Origin: Terrimicrobiaceae bacterium
GTDB lineage: Bacteria; Verrucomicrobiota; Verrucomicrobiia; Chthoniobacterales; Terrimicrobiaceae
Reading direction: 5' to 3'
Length of the DNA stretch: 64,000 bases
NCBI GenBank assembly: GCA_018402345.1
Contig: JAGYIV010000010.1
Span: 310,001 to 374,000 of the forward strand
In this document: positions 52,819 to 61,583 of the stretch, one piece after another
Numbering within the stretch: position 1 is the first letter of the stretch
Layout of the letters: each line of letters starts with the position of its first letter
Made by a program: the position numbers and the translations under genes
The notes under the pieces: generated by a model
What the model was told of the DNA's origin: nothing
What the model saw: the letters and a program-made list of their open reading frames with translations, nothing else
The model's database searches: none

Positions 52819-53387
52819 TCGGAAAGGATGATTCGAGCAGCTTCGTGCCATGACCTCACGCGTGGAGTGGCTGTCCACTCTGGATACACGCCATCGGGGT
52901 CGAAGAGATGGAACGCCGTGGCGGGCGGGAAGCCGGGGGTTTGAAGGACCTCGGGGAGGTCATCGATCAAGGCTCGTGGCCGGAGCGCCGCGATTTTGGC
53001 GACTTTTTCTTCGCGGGTATCGAGGAAGTGAAGCGGAATTCCGGCAAGCGGTGTCGAAGCCAGAAATGCGCGGGCGGCTTCGCGGAGGTCGGTGGGCTCG
53101 CCGAGAGCGGGGAATCGGGTTTTGTGGCTGACGATGACGAGTTCCTCACGGGCGGCGGAAAAAAATTCGACGCAGGCGGGAAAAATCTCGGCCTTTGCGA
53201 TATCCTCTCCGTAAGTGAGGCCTTGAAGGCGCGTCCACAAATCGTTGCCCCCGGCCGCGAGGGCTGCGGTTTTAACTGTTCCTTTATTGATCGGAGCGCC
53301 AGAGGGAAGGCAGTTCAATCGGGTGGCGGCGGCTTCAAAAGCGCGGTCGTAGCGAATGATCGTGTTGTCGAGATCAATAGCGATCAT
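52815..53387 (-). CDS. HAD-family phosphatase
   Basis: A 190-residue hydrolase. Motif I is MIAIDLDNTIIRYD (DxDxT), motif II lies near LVIVSHKTRFP (Ser), and motif III/IV is near PRALIDDLPEVL (Asp-Asp). It would remove phosphate from a sugar phosphate; it is not the GmhB type by motif I. Overlaps both neighbours by 4 bases. The start is fixed by motif I. Confidence 0.88.
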   Translation of the reverse strand: MIAIDLDNTIIRYDRAFEAAATRLNCLPSGAPINKGTVKTAALAAGGNDLWTRLQGLTYGEDIAKAEIFPACVEFFSAAREELVIVSHKTRFPALGEPTDLREAARAFLASTPLAGIPLHFLDTREEKVAKIAALRPRALIDDLPEVLQTPGFPPATAFHLFDPDGVYPEWTATPRVRSWHEAARIILSE

Positions 53388-54292
53388 CGGAGGGCTGCGG
53401 TGACCGCTTTGACAATGCCAGCGGAGTCGATGCCACAATGGATGCGCGATTCGTGTTGCTCTCCGGTGTCATGGAGAAATTCGTCGGGGATCCCGAGGCG
53501 ATGCACTCGTGGCGGGGAGAATCGGGAGGAAATGAACTCGGCAACCGCAGAACCAAAACCGCCGAGAATCGAATGTTCCTCCACCGTGAAAACAGGAGCT
53601 GGCGAGAATGAGGACAGGGCTTCGACATCGAGCGGTTTCACAGAAGCGCAATTCCAGACCGCAGCGTGAATCCCGCTTTTGGAGAGGAACTCCGCGGCGT
53701 CGAGTGCCTCCTCGAGGATGATGCCACAGGAGAGGATCGTGGCATCTCGACCTTCGCGCAGAAGTTGCCAGCGGTTCGGGTGAAATGGCCGCCCTTCGGT
53801 CAAAATGGGTTCCCCTTTTTTTCCTATCCGCAGGTAGGTGGGAGAGGACTGTTCAAAAGTGGCGCGGAGGAGTTCCCGAAGTTCCGGTGCGTCGGCAGGG
53901 GCTAGGACACGCATGCCCGGAAGGGTGCGCATGATCGCGATGTCCTCGAAGGAATGGTGTGTGGAACCAAGGGCAGCGTAGGAGAGCCCGCTGCCGGTGC
54001 CCACGATCGTGACAGGCATCTCATGGTAGCAGACATCCAGTTTGATTTGCTCGAGGCAGCGCGTGGTGACGAATGGCGTAATCGTGTAGCAAACCGGCCG
54101 AAGTCCGCTCGAAGCCAAGCCTGCAGCGAGCGAGATCATATTCGCTTCCGCCACGCCGCAGTTGTGAAAACGCTCGGGCATGGCGGCCTTGAACTTGTCG
54201 AAAAGGCGGTTCCCGATATCACCGCTCAGCACGACGATCCGCTCATCCGCCAGAGCGAGTTTCAGAATTTCATCAGCGAAGGCGTTGCGCAT
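53384..54292 (-). CDS. Transketolase, C-terminal subunit
   Basis: A 302-residue half-transketolase with the pyrimidine-binding domain (RFHNCGVAEANMISLAAGLA, ThDP-activating Glu in VAEAN) and the C-terminal domain (APVFTVEEHSILGGFGSAVA). It works with the N-terminal half encoded next to it, moving two-carbon units between sugar phosphates. Presence in a nucleotide-sugar island suggests a dedicated supply of a seven-carbon or other unusual sugar. Confidence 0.92.
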   Translation of the reverse strand: MRNAFADEILKLALADERIVVLSGDIGNRLFDKFKAAMPERFHNCGVAEANMISLAAGLASSGLRPVCYTITPFVTTRCLEQIKLDVCYHEMPVTIVGTGSGLSYAALGSTHHSFEDIAIMRTLPGMRVLAPADAPELRELLRATFEQSSPTYLRIGKKGEPILTEGRPFHPNRWQLLREGRDATILSCGIILEEALDAAEFLSKSGIHAAVWNCASVKPLDVEALSSFSPAPVFTVEEHSILGGFGSAVAEFISSRFSPPRVHRLGIPDEFLHDTGEQHESRIHCGIDSAGIVKAVTAALR

Positions 54293-54294
54293 CG

Positions 54295-55164
54295 TTACTG
54301 GGAAATCTGGAGTTCCTTGGCAGCGACTTCGACCTCCGGCGCTGTGGGCGAGCGGTAGTGCCAGTTGTTGTCATCCTCGATAAAGGAGGCGCCTTTGCCT
54401 TTGATGGTGTGGGCGATGATGGCGCGGGGGCGACCGTCACGAGGGGCCTCGAGGGCGGCGACGATGTCGGGGATCGAGTGGCCGTCAATCTCGCAGGCCT
54501 CCCATCCGAAGGCGCTCCATTTTTCCGCGAGTGGCTCCAGTTGCATGATCTCGCGGGAGCGGCCGGTGGCCTGCCATCCGTTGAAATCGACCAGCACAGT
54601 GAGCGGCCCGGTTTTCAACTTCGGAGCCAGCATCGCGGCTTCCCACACGCTGCCTTCCTGGCATTCGCCGTCGCTCATGATCACAACCGTGGCGTGGGGA
54701 TTTTTTTGAATTTCGGAGGCTCGAGCGATGCCGAGGCCGACGCCGAGGCCGTGGCCCAGAGATCCCGTGGCCCACTCGACTCCGGGAGTCAGGCCAGGAC
54801 AGGGTTGCTCGGGAAGCCCGGCGCAGGGCTGATTGTATCGGGCGAGGGACTCCTCCGAAAAAAAACCGCGCCTCGCCAGCACGGCATAAAGCGCACTGAC
54901 GGCGTGCCCCTTACTGAAGACAAGACGATCGCGGTCCGAAGCCTTGGGATTGGCCGGGTCGATCTTGAGCACGTGCCAGTAGAGGGCGACAAGCAGGTCG
55001 ACACATGAAAGAGCGCCAGCCAGATGGGCGCTCTTGGCATCGTGGGAAAGGCGGATCAGGCGATAACGGATTTCGCGGGAGATTTTCTCGGCGCGCTCCG
55101 CTTCAACGGGCTCCAAAAGCTTGGATCCGCCCGAAAGACCGGTTTTTTGAAATCCGTCGCTCAC
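54295..55164 (-). CDS. Transketolase, N-terminal subunit
   Basis: A 289-residue partner with the ThDP/pyrophosphate domain. VEWATGSLGHGLGVGLGIA, MSDGECQEGSVWEAAM (a Ser replaces the first Gly of the GDG motif) and VLVDFNGWQATGRS are visible. It is the first gene of the minus-strand operon, two bases from its partner, and divergent from the phosphoheptose-isomerase-like gene. Confidence 0.92.
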   Translation of the reverse strand: MSDGFQKTGLSGGSKLLEPVEAERAEKISREIRYRLIRLSHDAKSAHLAGALSCVDLLVALYWHVLKIDPANPKASDRDRLVFSKGHAVSALYAVLARRGFFSEESLARYNQPCAGLPEQPCPGLTPGVEWATGSLGHGLGVGLGIARASEIQKNPHATVVIMSDGECQEGSVWEAAMLAPKLKTGPLTVLVDFNGWQATGRSREIMQLEPLAEKWSAFGWEACEIDGHSIPDIVAALEAPRDGRPRAIIAHTIKGKGASFIEDDNNWHYRSPTAPEVEVAAKELQISQ

Positions 55165-55366
55165 GATGCTTCAACTTATCGACAGCTTCATTCCCCGAAA
55201 AGAAGACAAATCAAACAACCCGATAAAAAAACGCCATGGATACATGACGACTTGCCGCCATGATCCATTCGCACTTGCCGGTGTGTGGTCTTCCCGCCAT
55301 TTTGCAACCTATGCCCTTAATTCCCGCCGCCGAAAGCCAGCGTCCCCCCGTGAACCCCGCTTTCCC
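55165..55366 (+). promoter_or_regulatory. Divergent control region of the sugar island
   Basis: A gap of about 200 bases between the transketolase and isomerase operons, with an AT-rich patch at about 55195-55240. An open frame crosses it but has no domain match before 55367. Promoters for both operons must lie here; I could not place them exactly. Confidence 0.45.
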
Positions 55367-55930
55367 TTGAACACATCCCCTGCCAACTATTTCGCAAATG
55401 CTACCGCCCTGCTCGATTCAACGGTCGAGTCCCAGTGCAAGCTTCTCGCTGAAACACTCGATACCGCCAGAGAGCAGAAGAAATCAGTTTTTCTATGCGG
55501 AAATGGCGGAAGCTCGGCAAATGCCAACCACTGGGCCAACGACCTCCTCTACGGAGCAAATCAAACCGGCCTCGGGGGAATTCGCGCCCACTCATTGAGC
55601 GCGAATACTTCGGTCATCACCTGCCTGGCCAACGACACCGGTTACGAAAACATTTTTTCCACCCAACTCGATGTCTTGGCATCCCCCGGCGATGTTCTGA
55701 TCGCCCTCTCGGGGAGCGGAAATTCGGCGAACATCAGCAGTGCCTTGGAAAAAGCCAACTCCATGGGACTCGAGACTTGGTGCGTTGTCGGCTTCGATGG
55801 GGGGAAGGCCCTTCAAGTGGCAAGCCATGCGATTCATTTCCGCATCGACAACATGCAATTGGCCGAAGATTTGCAAATGATGGTTTGCCATGTCGTCACT
55901 CTTGCCCTCACCCAGCCACGGCATGTCTAA
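55367..55930 (+). CDS. SIS-domain phosphoheptose isomerase-like protein (GmhA type)
   Basis: A 187-residue SIS protein: SVFLCGNGGSSANANHWAND (sugar-phosphate loop), VLIALSGSGNSANISSALEK and a helix with QLAEDLQMMVCHVVTLAL. GmhA turns sedoheptulose 7-phosphate into D-glycero-D-manno-heptose 7-phosphate. A TTG at 55367 gives the normal family length; ATGs at 55166 and 55244 would add an unmatched leader. The gene overlaps the next one by 8 bases. Confidence 0.85.
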   Translation: MNTSPANYFANATALLDSTVESQCKLLAETLDTAREQKKSVFLCGNGGSSANANHWANDLLYGANQTGLGGIRAHSLSANTSVITCLANDTGYENIFSTQLDVLASPGDVLIALSGSGNSANISSALEKANSMGLETWCVVGFDGGKALQVASHAIHFRIDNMQLAEDLQMMVCHVVTLALTQPRHV

Positions 55931-57457
55931 AAAAGTCCTCCCCTTCCACGAAGCCTCCGCAGCCCTTGAGAAGGCTCGCCAAGCCGGGAAACGCATCGTC
56001 CAATGCCATGGCACGTTCGACCTTCTCCACCCTGGTCACATTGTCCACCTCGAAGAGGCCCGCGCCTTGGGCGACATGCTTGTGGTGACGGTCACCGACG
56101 AGGCCCACGTGAACAAGGGCCCTGGTCGGCCATGCTTCAATGACGCCCTCCGCTCCCGCACACTCGCAGCGTTGGAGTGTGTTGACATGGTTGTTCTGGT
56201 CCCCTTCCCCGCCGCCGTCGAAGCGATCCGACTCGTCAAGCCAGACATCTACTGCAAAGGCACGGAATACAAAGACGCCTCGAACGATGTCACAGGAAAC
56301 ATCCACGACGACCTCGCCGAGGTCGCCGCACACGGCGGCGAGGTCCGCTACCTCGGCTCGGTGGTCTTCTCTTCAACCAGGCTCCTCAATCGCCACTTCA
56401 ACCACATCCCAGAACCGGTTCGACTTTTCTGCGAGGATCTCGCCTCTCGAACCTCCGCCCAACACATCAGGACGGCTGTCGACCACTTCGCCAACCTTCG
56501 CATTCTCGTTGTCGGAGACACGATCATCGACCAATACGCCTACCTGAAAGTCCAGGGCCTCACCTCGAAGAACCGCATTATTTCAGGCCGCTTCCTCGAT
56601 CAGCAAACACACCTCGGCGGCGCGCTCGCGGTGTTTCGCCATGTGAAGGAGTTCACCCCACGCGTCCGCTTCGTCAGCCTCCTCGGCACCGAACCTTGGG
56701 TGGACGAACTTCTGGCGGGGGCACTGGCCAGCTCCGAAGACGCAACCGTGCGGGAACCCTCCTTCACCACTGTCGTCAAAAAGCGCTACGTCGAGCCCCT
56801 GCTGTCCGAAAACGAGATTTCGAAACTCTTCTCGATCAATTTCCTCAACGACGACCCCCCCTCGGAGGCCGTGCAGGAGCGCGTCCTGGCCAGTCTTCGC
56901 CGCGAGATGCAACCTGCGACGCTGTCCTCCTCGCCGACTTCGGGCATGGGCTCATGCAGGAAAAAATCCGCGCGCTCGTGCAAGAGGAGGCACCCTTCCT
57001 CGTTCTCAACTGCCAGACAAATAGCAACAATCACGGCTTCAATATCATCACCCGCCAATACCGGCGCGCCGACGCGTTCTCGCTAGACAACCAGGAGATG
57101 ATGCTCTCCTGCGGCCATCGCCATTTCGATCCCGACCACGAACTCGCCGCCATCGCCACCGCCTTCGGTTCCCGTTGTGCATGGTTCACCCGCGGCAGCG
57201 TCATGACCCACGGCTACGCGAAGGACACACAGCCTGTGCACATCCCGCCACTTGTCACAGATGTCACCGACACCGTGGGCGCGGGCGATGCCTTCTTCTC
57301 GGTCGCGGGCCTTGCCGCAGCGGCGAACCTTCCGCTCGACATCTCGACATTCCTCGGCCAACTCGCCGGCGCCCAGGCCGTGAACATCATCGGAAACGAA
57401 CGCCCGATCTCGAAACCCGCCCTCCTTAAGAGCGCCATGTCACTCCTCAATTTCTAA
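55923..57457 (+). CDS. Nucleotidyltransferase-PfkB kinase fusion (HldE-like, reversed order), frame-shifted
   Basis: The N-terminal domain (about 1-150) is a cytidylyltransferase-type fold with IVQCHGTFDLLHPGHIVHLE and DIYCKGTEYKD. A PfkB-type kinase domain follows (NLRILVVGDTIIDQYAYLKV) with the catalytic DTVGAGDAFFSVAGL near the end. Enterobacterial HldE has kinase first and transferase second; here the order is reversed. One base is missing at about 56913; adding it joins RREMQP to CDAVLLADFGHGLMQEKIRA. Corrected length is about 511. It would phosphorylate heptose 7-phosphate at C1 and activate it with a nucleotide. Confidence 0.82.
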
Positions 57458-57459
57458 CC

Positions 57460-58453
57460 ATGCACTGTATCGTCACCGGAGCCGCCGGATTCATCGGCAG
57501 CCACCTCGTCGACTCGCTCCTCGCCGCAGGCCACTCGGTTCTCGGCATCGACGACCTCAGCACCGGCCGCCGCAAAAACCTTGCCGCCGCCTCCTCCAAT
57601 CCGTCCTTCCATTTCCTCGAAAAAGACATTCGCCACCTTTCCTTGGACGACATTCCCGCCACATCCTGCGACTGGTTCTTCCACCTCGCCGGCCGTGCGG
57701 ACCTCGTTCCCTCGATCGTCAACCCCGAGGACTACTTCCAAGTCAATATCGAGGGCACCTTCCGCGCACTGCAACTCTCGCGCTCCCTCGGCGTGAAGCG
57801 ATTCCTCTATGCCGCCAGCTCGACCTGCTACGGCATCCCCGACACCTACCCCACCCCCGAGTGCGCCCCCTGCAAACCCGAACACCCCTACGCCCTCACC
57901 AAGCTCATGGGCGAGGAACTCGTCCTCCATTGGCACCGCGTCTACCAACTCCCCGCCGTCTCCCTCCGCCTCTTCAATGTCTACGGCCCGCGCAGCCGCA
58001 CCACCGGGGCCTACGGCGCCGTCTTCGGTGTCTTCCTCCGCCAAAAACTCGCCGGTGTTCCCTTCACCGTCGTCGGTGACGGATCCCAGACACGCGACTT
58101 CACTTTTGTCACCGATGTCGCCTCGGCATTCCTCGCAGCCGCCACCTCCAGCGTCTCGGGCGAACCCCTTAATGTCGGCTCGGGCCACACCTACGCGGTC
58201 AATCAACTCGTCGACCTCCTCGGCGGCGAAAAAACCTTCATCCCCCGCCGCCCCGGCGAACCCGATTGCACCTTCGCCGACACCTCGAAAATCCAAGCAC
58301 TCACCGGTTGGCAGCCTCTCCGTTCCCCTCGACCAAGGAGTCGCCCGCATGCTCGCTGTCATCGACGACTGGCGCGACGCGCCCCTCTGGAACGAACAAT
58401 CCATCGCACAAGCCACCGCCGACTGGTTCAAACACCTCGGCCACTCGTCATGA
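57460..58453 (+). CDS. NAD-dependent sugar epimerase/dehydratase, frame-shifted near the end
   Basis: A short-chain extended reductase: TGAAGFIGSHLVDSLLAAGH (NAD), FLYAASSTCYG and the YALTK catalytic pair, GDGSQTRDFTFVTDVASAFL. After GW-QP (about 58316) the frame shifts by one extra base. The expected C-terminus (VPLDQGVARMLAVIDDWRDA to the stop at 58451) is in the next frame. Without correction it would fuse with the next epimerase. Confidence 0.85.
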
Positions 58454-59460
58454 AAAATCCCGATCTCAACACCATTCTCGTCACCGGAGGCGCCGGCTAC
58501 GTTGGCTCCGTCCTTGTTCCTCTCCTCCTCGATGCAGGCTATAACGTCCGAGTCCTCGACCTCTTCCTCTACGGCAAGCAGGTCTTCGACGAAATTCCAG
58601 CCTCCCACCGCGAGCGCCTCGCACTCATCGAGGGTGACCTGCGCGACACGAGCCTCCTCAAGCAATCGCTTCCAGGCACCGATGCCGTCATCCACCTCGC
58701 CTGCATCTCGAACGACCCGAGCTTCGAACTCGACCCCGCCCTCGGCCGCTCGATCAATTTCGACGCCTTCATGCCGCTCGTGGATATCGCGAAGGACTCA
58801 GGCGTCCAGCGTTTCATCTACGCCTCGTCCTCCAGCGTCTACGGCGTGAAAGAGGAACAAAACGTCACCGAGGACCTCCCTCGGGAGCCCCTCACTGATT
58901 ACTCCCGCTTCAAAGCCATGTGCGAGGACGAACTTGAAAAACGCCGCTCCCCGGGCTTCACCACACTCACCCTCCGCCCGGCCACCGTCTGCGGCTGGTC
59001 CCCCCGCCTCCGGCTCGATCTCTCGGTGAACATCCTCACCAACCACGCTGTCAACAAAGGCGTCATCACCGTCTTCGGGGGCGCCCAACTTCGCCCGAAC
59101 TTCCATGTTCGCGACTGCGCCGAACTGTATGTCAAATGCCTCGGCCTCCCCGCCGCCCAAATCGACGGCAAGGTCTTCAATGCGGGCTACCAAAACCTCT
59201 CGCTCGACACCATCGCCGACAAGGTGCGCTCCATCGTCGGTCCGCACGTGAAGATCACCCACACACCCACCGACGACAACCGCTCCTACCACATCTCCTC
59301 GGAAAAAATCCTGCGCGAACTCGACTATTCCCCCCGCTTCACCATCGAGGACGCCATTCGCGAACTCGTCTCGGCCTTCGCCGCCGGAAAAATCCCCGAC
59401 TCCTTCACTAACCCGCTTTACTTTAATATCAAGCGCATGCAGGAGCTTCATCTCGCTTGA
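58450..59460 (+). CDS. NAD-dependent sugar epimerase/dehydratase
   Basis: A 336-residue enzyme, TILVTGGAGYVGSVLVPLLL (NAD), FIYASSSSVYGVKEEQ and the catalytic YSRFK. It has the FGGAQLRPNFHVRDCAELYV region of the NAD-sugar epimerase family. Its ATG overlaps the first epimerase's stop. Final gene of the plus-strand sugar operon, it converts the nucleotide-linked or phospho-sugar; the product is not predictable. Confidence 0.9.
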   Translation: MKNPDLNTILVTGGAGYVGSVLVPLLLDAGYNVRVLDLFLYGKQVFDEIPASHRERLALIEGDLRDTSLLKQSLPGTDAVIHLACISNDPSFELDPALGRSINFDAFMPLVDIAKDSGVQRFIYASSSSVYGVKEEQNVTEDLPREPLTDYSRFKAMCEDELEKRRSPGFTTLTLRPATVCGWSPRLRLDLSVNILTNHAVNKGVITVFGGAQLRPNFHVRDCAELYVKCLGLPAAQIDGKVFNAGYQNLSLDTIADKVRSIVGPHVKITHTPTDDNRSYHISSEKILRELDYSPRFTIEDAIRELVSAFAAGKIPDSFTNPLYFNIKRMQELHLA

Positions 59461-59507
59461 CCCGACCGGGGCGTTTCGACGTTGAAATGCCGTGCTGGCG
59501 GCATATC

Positions 59508-59528
59508 CCAACAGCCGATCCGTTTTGG
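59508..59528 (+). repeat. Second palindromic element, degenerate copy
   Basis: CCAACAGCCGATCCGTTTTGG resembles CCAAAAGC-AATCC-GCTTTTGG with several changes. It lies in the 180-base gap (59461-59640) that separates the sugar operon from csrA and holds nothing else I can identify. Confidence 0.4.
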
Positions 59529-59640
59529 ACTTGTCGGAGGGAAACAGCGCGAAGGTCGTCGCTGGTCGGCGGTGCCTCCTGTTCGTAGAGCCGAGACCGG
59601 CTACGCGACAGTAAACTTCCCGCCTTTGCAGAGAGCCCCG

Positions 59641-59949
59641 CTACTGCTGTGGCTTGTCCTCTCCCTGCGCAGGAGGGGCGGCGGGCTTGGGGGCCATGAG
59701 TCCGCGGGCGGCGACGGCGGCAAGGCGGAGTTTGGAGAGGTTCAGCTTGGTGAGCGAGGTCTGCGGGTTGCGGATGGCTTCGAGGTTCTGCGCTTTGATT
59801 TCCTCGTAGATTTCCCCGCGGTAGATCGGGATGCTTTTCGGCGCTTCGATACCGATGCGGACCACGTCACCGTCGATCCGCTTCACGAGCAACACGATAT
59901 CGTCGCCGATCTGGATCGTTTCGTTAACTTTTCTTGAAAGCGTGAGCAT
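59641..59949 (-). CDS. csrA: Carbon storage regulator CsrA, long form
   Basis: A 102-residue RNA-binding regulator. [20 protein letters not shown] and [20 protein letters not shown] are diagnostic. The tail (Ala/Pro/Gln-rich, about 40 residues) is longer than in the usual 60-residue protein. It represses translation, including flagellin in many bacteria, and is antagonised by FliW. It directly follows fliW. Confidence 0.95.
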   Translation of the reverse strand: MLTLSRKVNETIQIGDDIVLLVKRIDGDVVRIGIEAPKSIPIYRGEIYEEIKAQNLEAIRNPQTSLTKLNLSKLRLAAVAARGLMAPKPAAPPAQGEDKPQQ

Positions 59950-59968
59950 TAGTGGGGCCTTTCGTTGC

Positions 59969-60418
59969 TCAAGCGGTTTCGTCGATCAGAACATGTGCGG
60001 TGGAGTAGTCCTGATAGTTGATCAGGAGCACTTGCTTGCCCACGCGCGTTCTGCGGTTGATGATGATCGGGGCCGCGAGGTTGAGAGTGACCTTTTGCGG
60101 TTCGAAAGATTTGATCGTGGCGACGTTCAGGATCAGCGGATTGCTGTCCGCCCCCTTGAGGCCGAGCAACTCGGCATCCTCGTCATTGATATTGAGCTTG
60201 TAGTTCTCAACAAAGCCGACGGGTTCCAAGGCGGGAATCTGAATGCTGTCGCCTTCAGTGGTGTGGAGGACGACGAAGGGAAGCGATTCGGGATCGACGA
60301 TGAGTTGGAATTTCTTGAAGTCTGGCAATCCAATCAACCCCTCAGGCATGAGGAACTGATTGTTCGAATTGTCCGGAACAAATTCCTCCTGCCCGGAGAC
60401 CGACGCTTCAACAAACAT
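59969..60418 (-). CDS. fliW: Flagellar assembly factor FliW
   Basis: A 149-residue protein with [40 protein letters not shown] and [20 protein letters not shown], all FliW family features. It binds both flagellin and CsrA and so couples flagellin production to need. The gene order flgK-flgL-fliW-csrA is the standard one. Confidence 0.94.
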   Translation of the reverse strand: MFVEASVSGQEEFVPDNSNNQFLMPEGLIGLPDFKKFQLIVDPESLPFVVLHTTEGDSIQIPALEPVGFVENYKLNINDEDAELLGLKGADSNPLILNVATIKSFEPQKVTLNLAAPIIINRRTRVGKQVLLINYQDYSTAHVLIDETA

Positions 60419-60437
60419 GGCGCGGAATTAAGCCGAT

Positions 60438-61568
60438 TCAGCGCACGTAGTCCAGCAAAGATGTGTTCTGGATTCTCGCGCCGCTCTGGATCGCCGCCTC
60501 ATAGGCCAACTGGGCTCGGTTCAACCGCACCGAGGCATCGGCGAAATCGACATCCGCATCGACCGAGATCAGGCGCTCGGATTGCTCGTAGCGCTTCTCC
60601 AAATCTTTCATGACCGTCTCGAGGCGATATTGGATCGTGCCTTGGCGGGACAACGTGGAAAGGATCGTGTCCTCCATTTCCTGAAGGCCGCCGATGCGCT
60701 GGAAGGTGGCTCCGTCAGCAATTTCAGTAACGCTGACAGCGGGACCTCCAAGTGTCTCAGAAAGTTCGATACTGTTTTGGTTCACCGAACGGACGAAATA
60801 CTGCCTCCCGTTCTCAAGATCTCCGGCGAGCGTTGTGATTTTGTCCCCGACCTGAAGTCCATGGCCTGACTCAAGAGTCAATGTGTCGCCGGGAGAAGTT
60901 GCCGCAAATTTTCCCGATCCCGTCCGAATCGACGAGACCTCCTCTGAGCTGTATGAGGTCATTGCATCCCGCAGGCGGATCATTTCATTCAGAATTTCTG
61001 CGATCGACCGGTTTTCCGAGGCGGAGGTGGATGCCGAGATGGTCATCTCGGAGCCTTCTCCCACGTGCATCTCGGCCTCCTTGTCGCTGCCGCTGTAGGC
61101 CACGGCAGTGATTTTGCCGTCTGGCGCGGTCGCTTCAAAGGGAACCTTCAATGTGCTTTCGCCGGAGAAGAGGTAGGACCCGCGAAGCTTCGTGTTGCCG
61201 AGGTTCACGCCTTGCTGGATGAGTTGATCGATCTCGGCGGCCTTGGCTTTGTATTCCTGCTCGGAGGTGGCTCCGCTGATGTTCGCGGAGAGTTCCGAGG
61301 AGCGGACGAGGAGGTCTTTCAATTGCTCCAAGGTAGAAAAGGTGACCTGGCTTTTCTCCAACCCGTCGGTTGCATTGCGGTAGAATTGCTGGTTCTGCTT
61401 TTTCTCGGTGCGGAGATTGAGCACGCGCTGCATGGCCGGCGCGTCGTCGCTGGGGGCGGAAATGCGCTGCCCGCTGCTGAGTTCGACGAGGGCTTTGTTT
61501 TGCTGCGCTCCGAGCGCTTGCAAGCGGCCGAGGAGGGTGTCCGAGACGGAATTGAAGGTGACTCTCAT
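60438..61568 (-). CDS. flgL: Hook-filament junction protein FlgL (HAP3)
   Basis: A 376-residue flagellin-like protein. The N-terminus MRVTFNSVSDTLLGRLQALG and LSSGQRISAPSDDAPAMQRV forms the D0/D1 coil, and the C-terminus ends RLNRAQLAYEAAIQSGARIQ ... SLLDYVR. The middle contains a beta module (GDTLTLESGHGLQVGDKITT, then YFVRSVNQNSIEL) also repeated in FlgK. It joins hook to filament with FlgK. Confidence 0.93.
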   Translation of the reverse strand: MRVTFNSVSDTLLGRLQALGAQQNKALVELSSGQRISAPSDDAPAMQRVLNLRTEKKQNQQFYRNATDGLEKSQVTFSTLEQLKDLLVRSSELSANISGATSEQEYKAKAAEIDQLIQQGVNLGNTKLRGSYLFSGESTLKVPFEATAPDGKITAVAYSGSDKEAEMHVGEGSEMTISASTSASENRSIAEILNEMIRLRDAMTSYSSEEVSSIRTGSGKFAATSPGDTLTLESGHGLQVGDKITTLAGDLENGRQYFVRSVNQNSIELSETLGGPAVSVTEIADGATFQRIGGLQEMEDTILSTLSRQGTIQYRLETVMKDLEKRYEQSERLISVDADVDFADASVRLNRAQLAYEAAIQSGARIQNTSLLDYVR

Positions 61569-61583
61569 AGCTTATCTTTCAGG

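Noticed and set aside
57460-59460. A 666-residue double epimerase fusion
   Set aside because: The first epimerase's true C-terminus is in the next frame and its stop overlaps the second ATG; the fusion is an artefact of a one-base shift.
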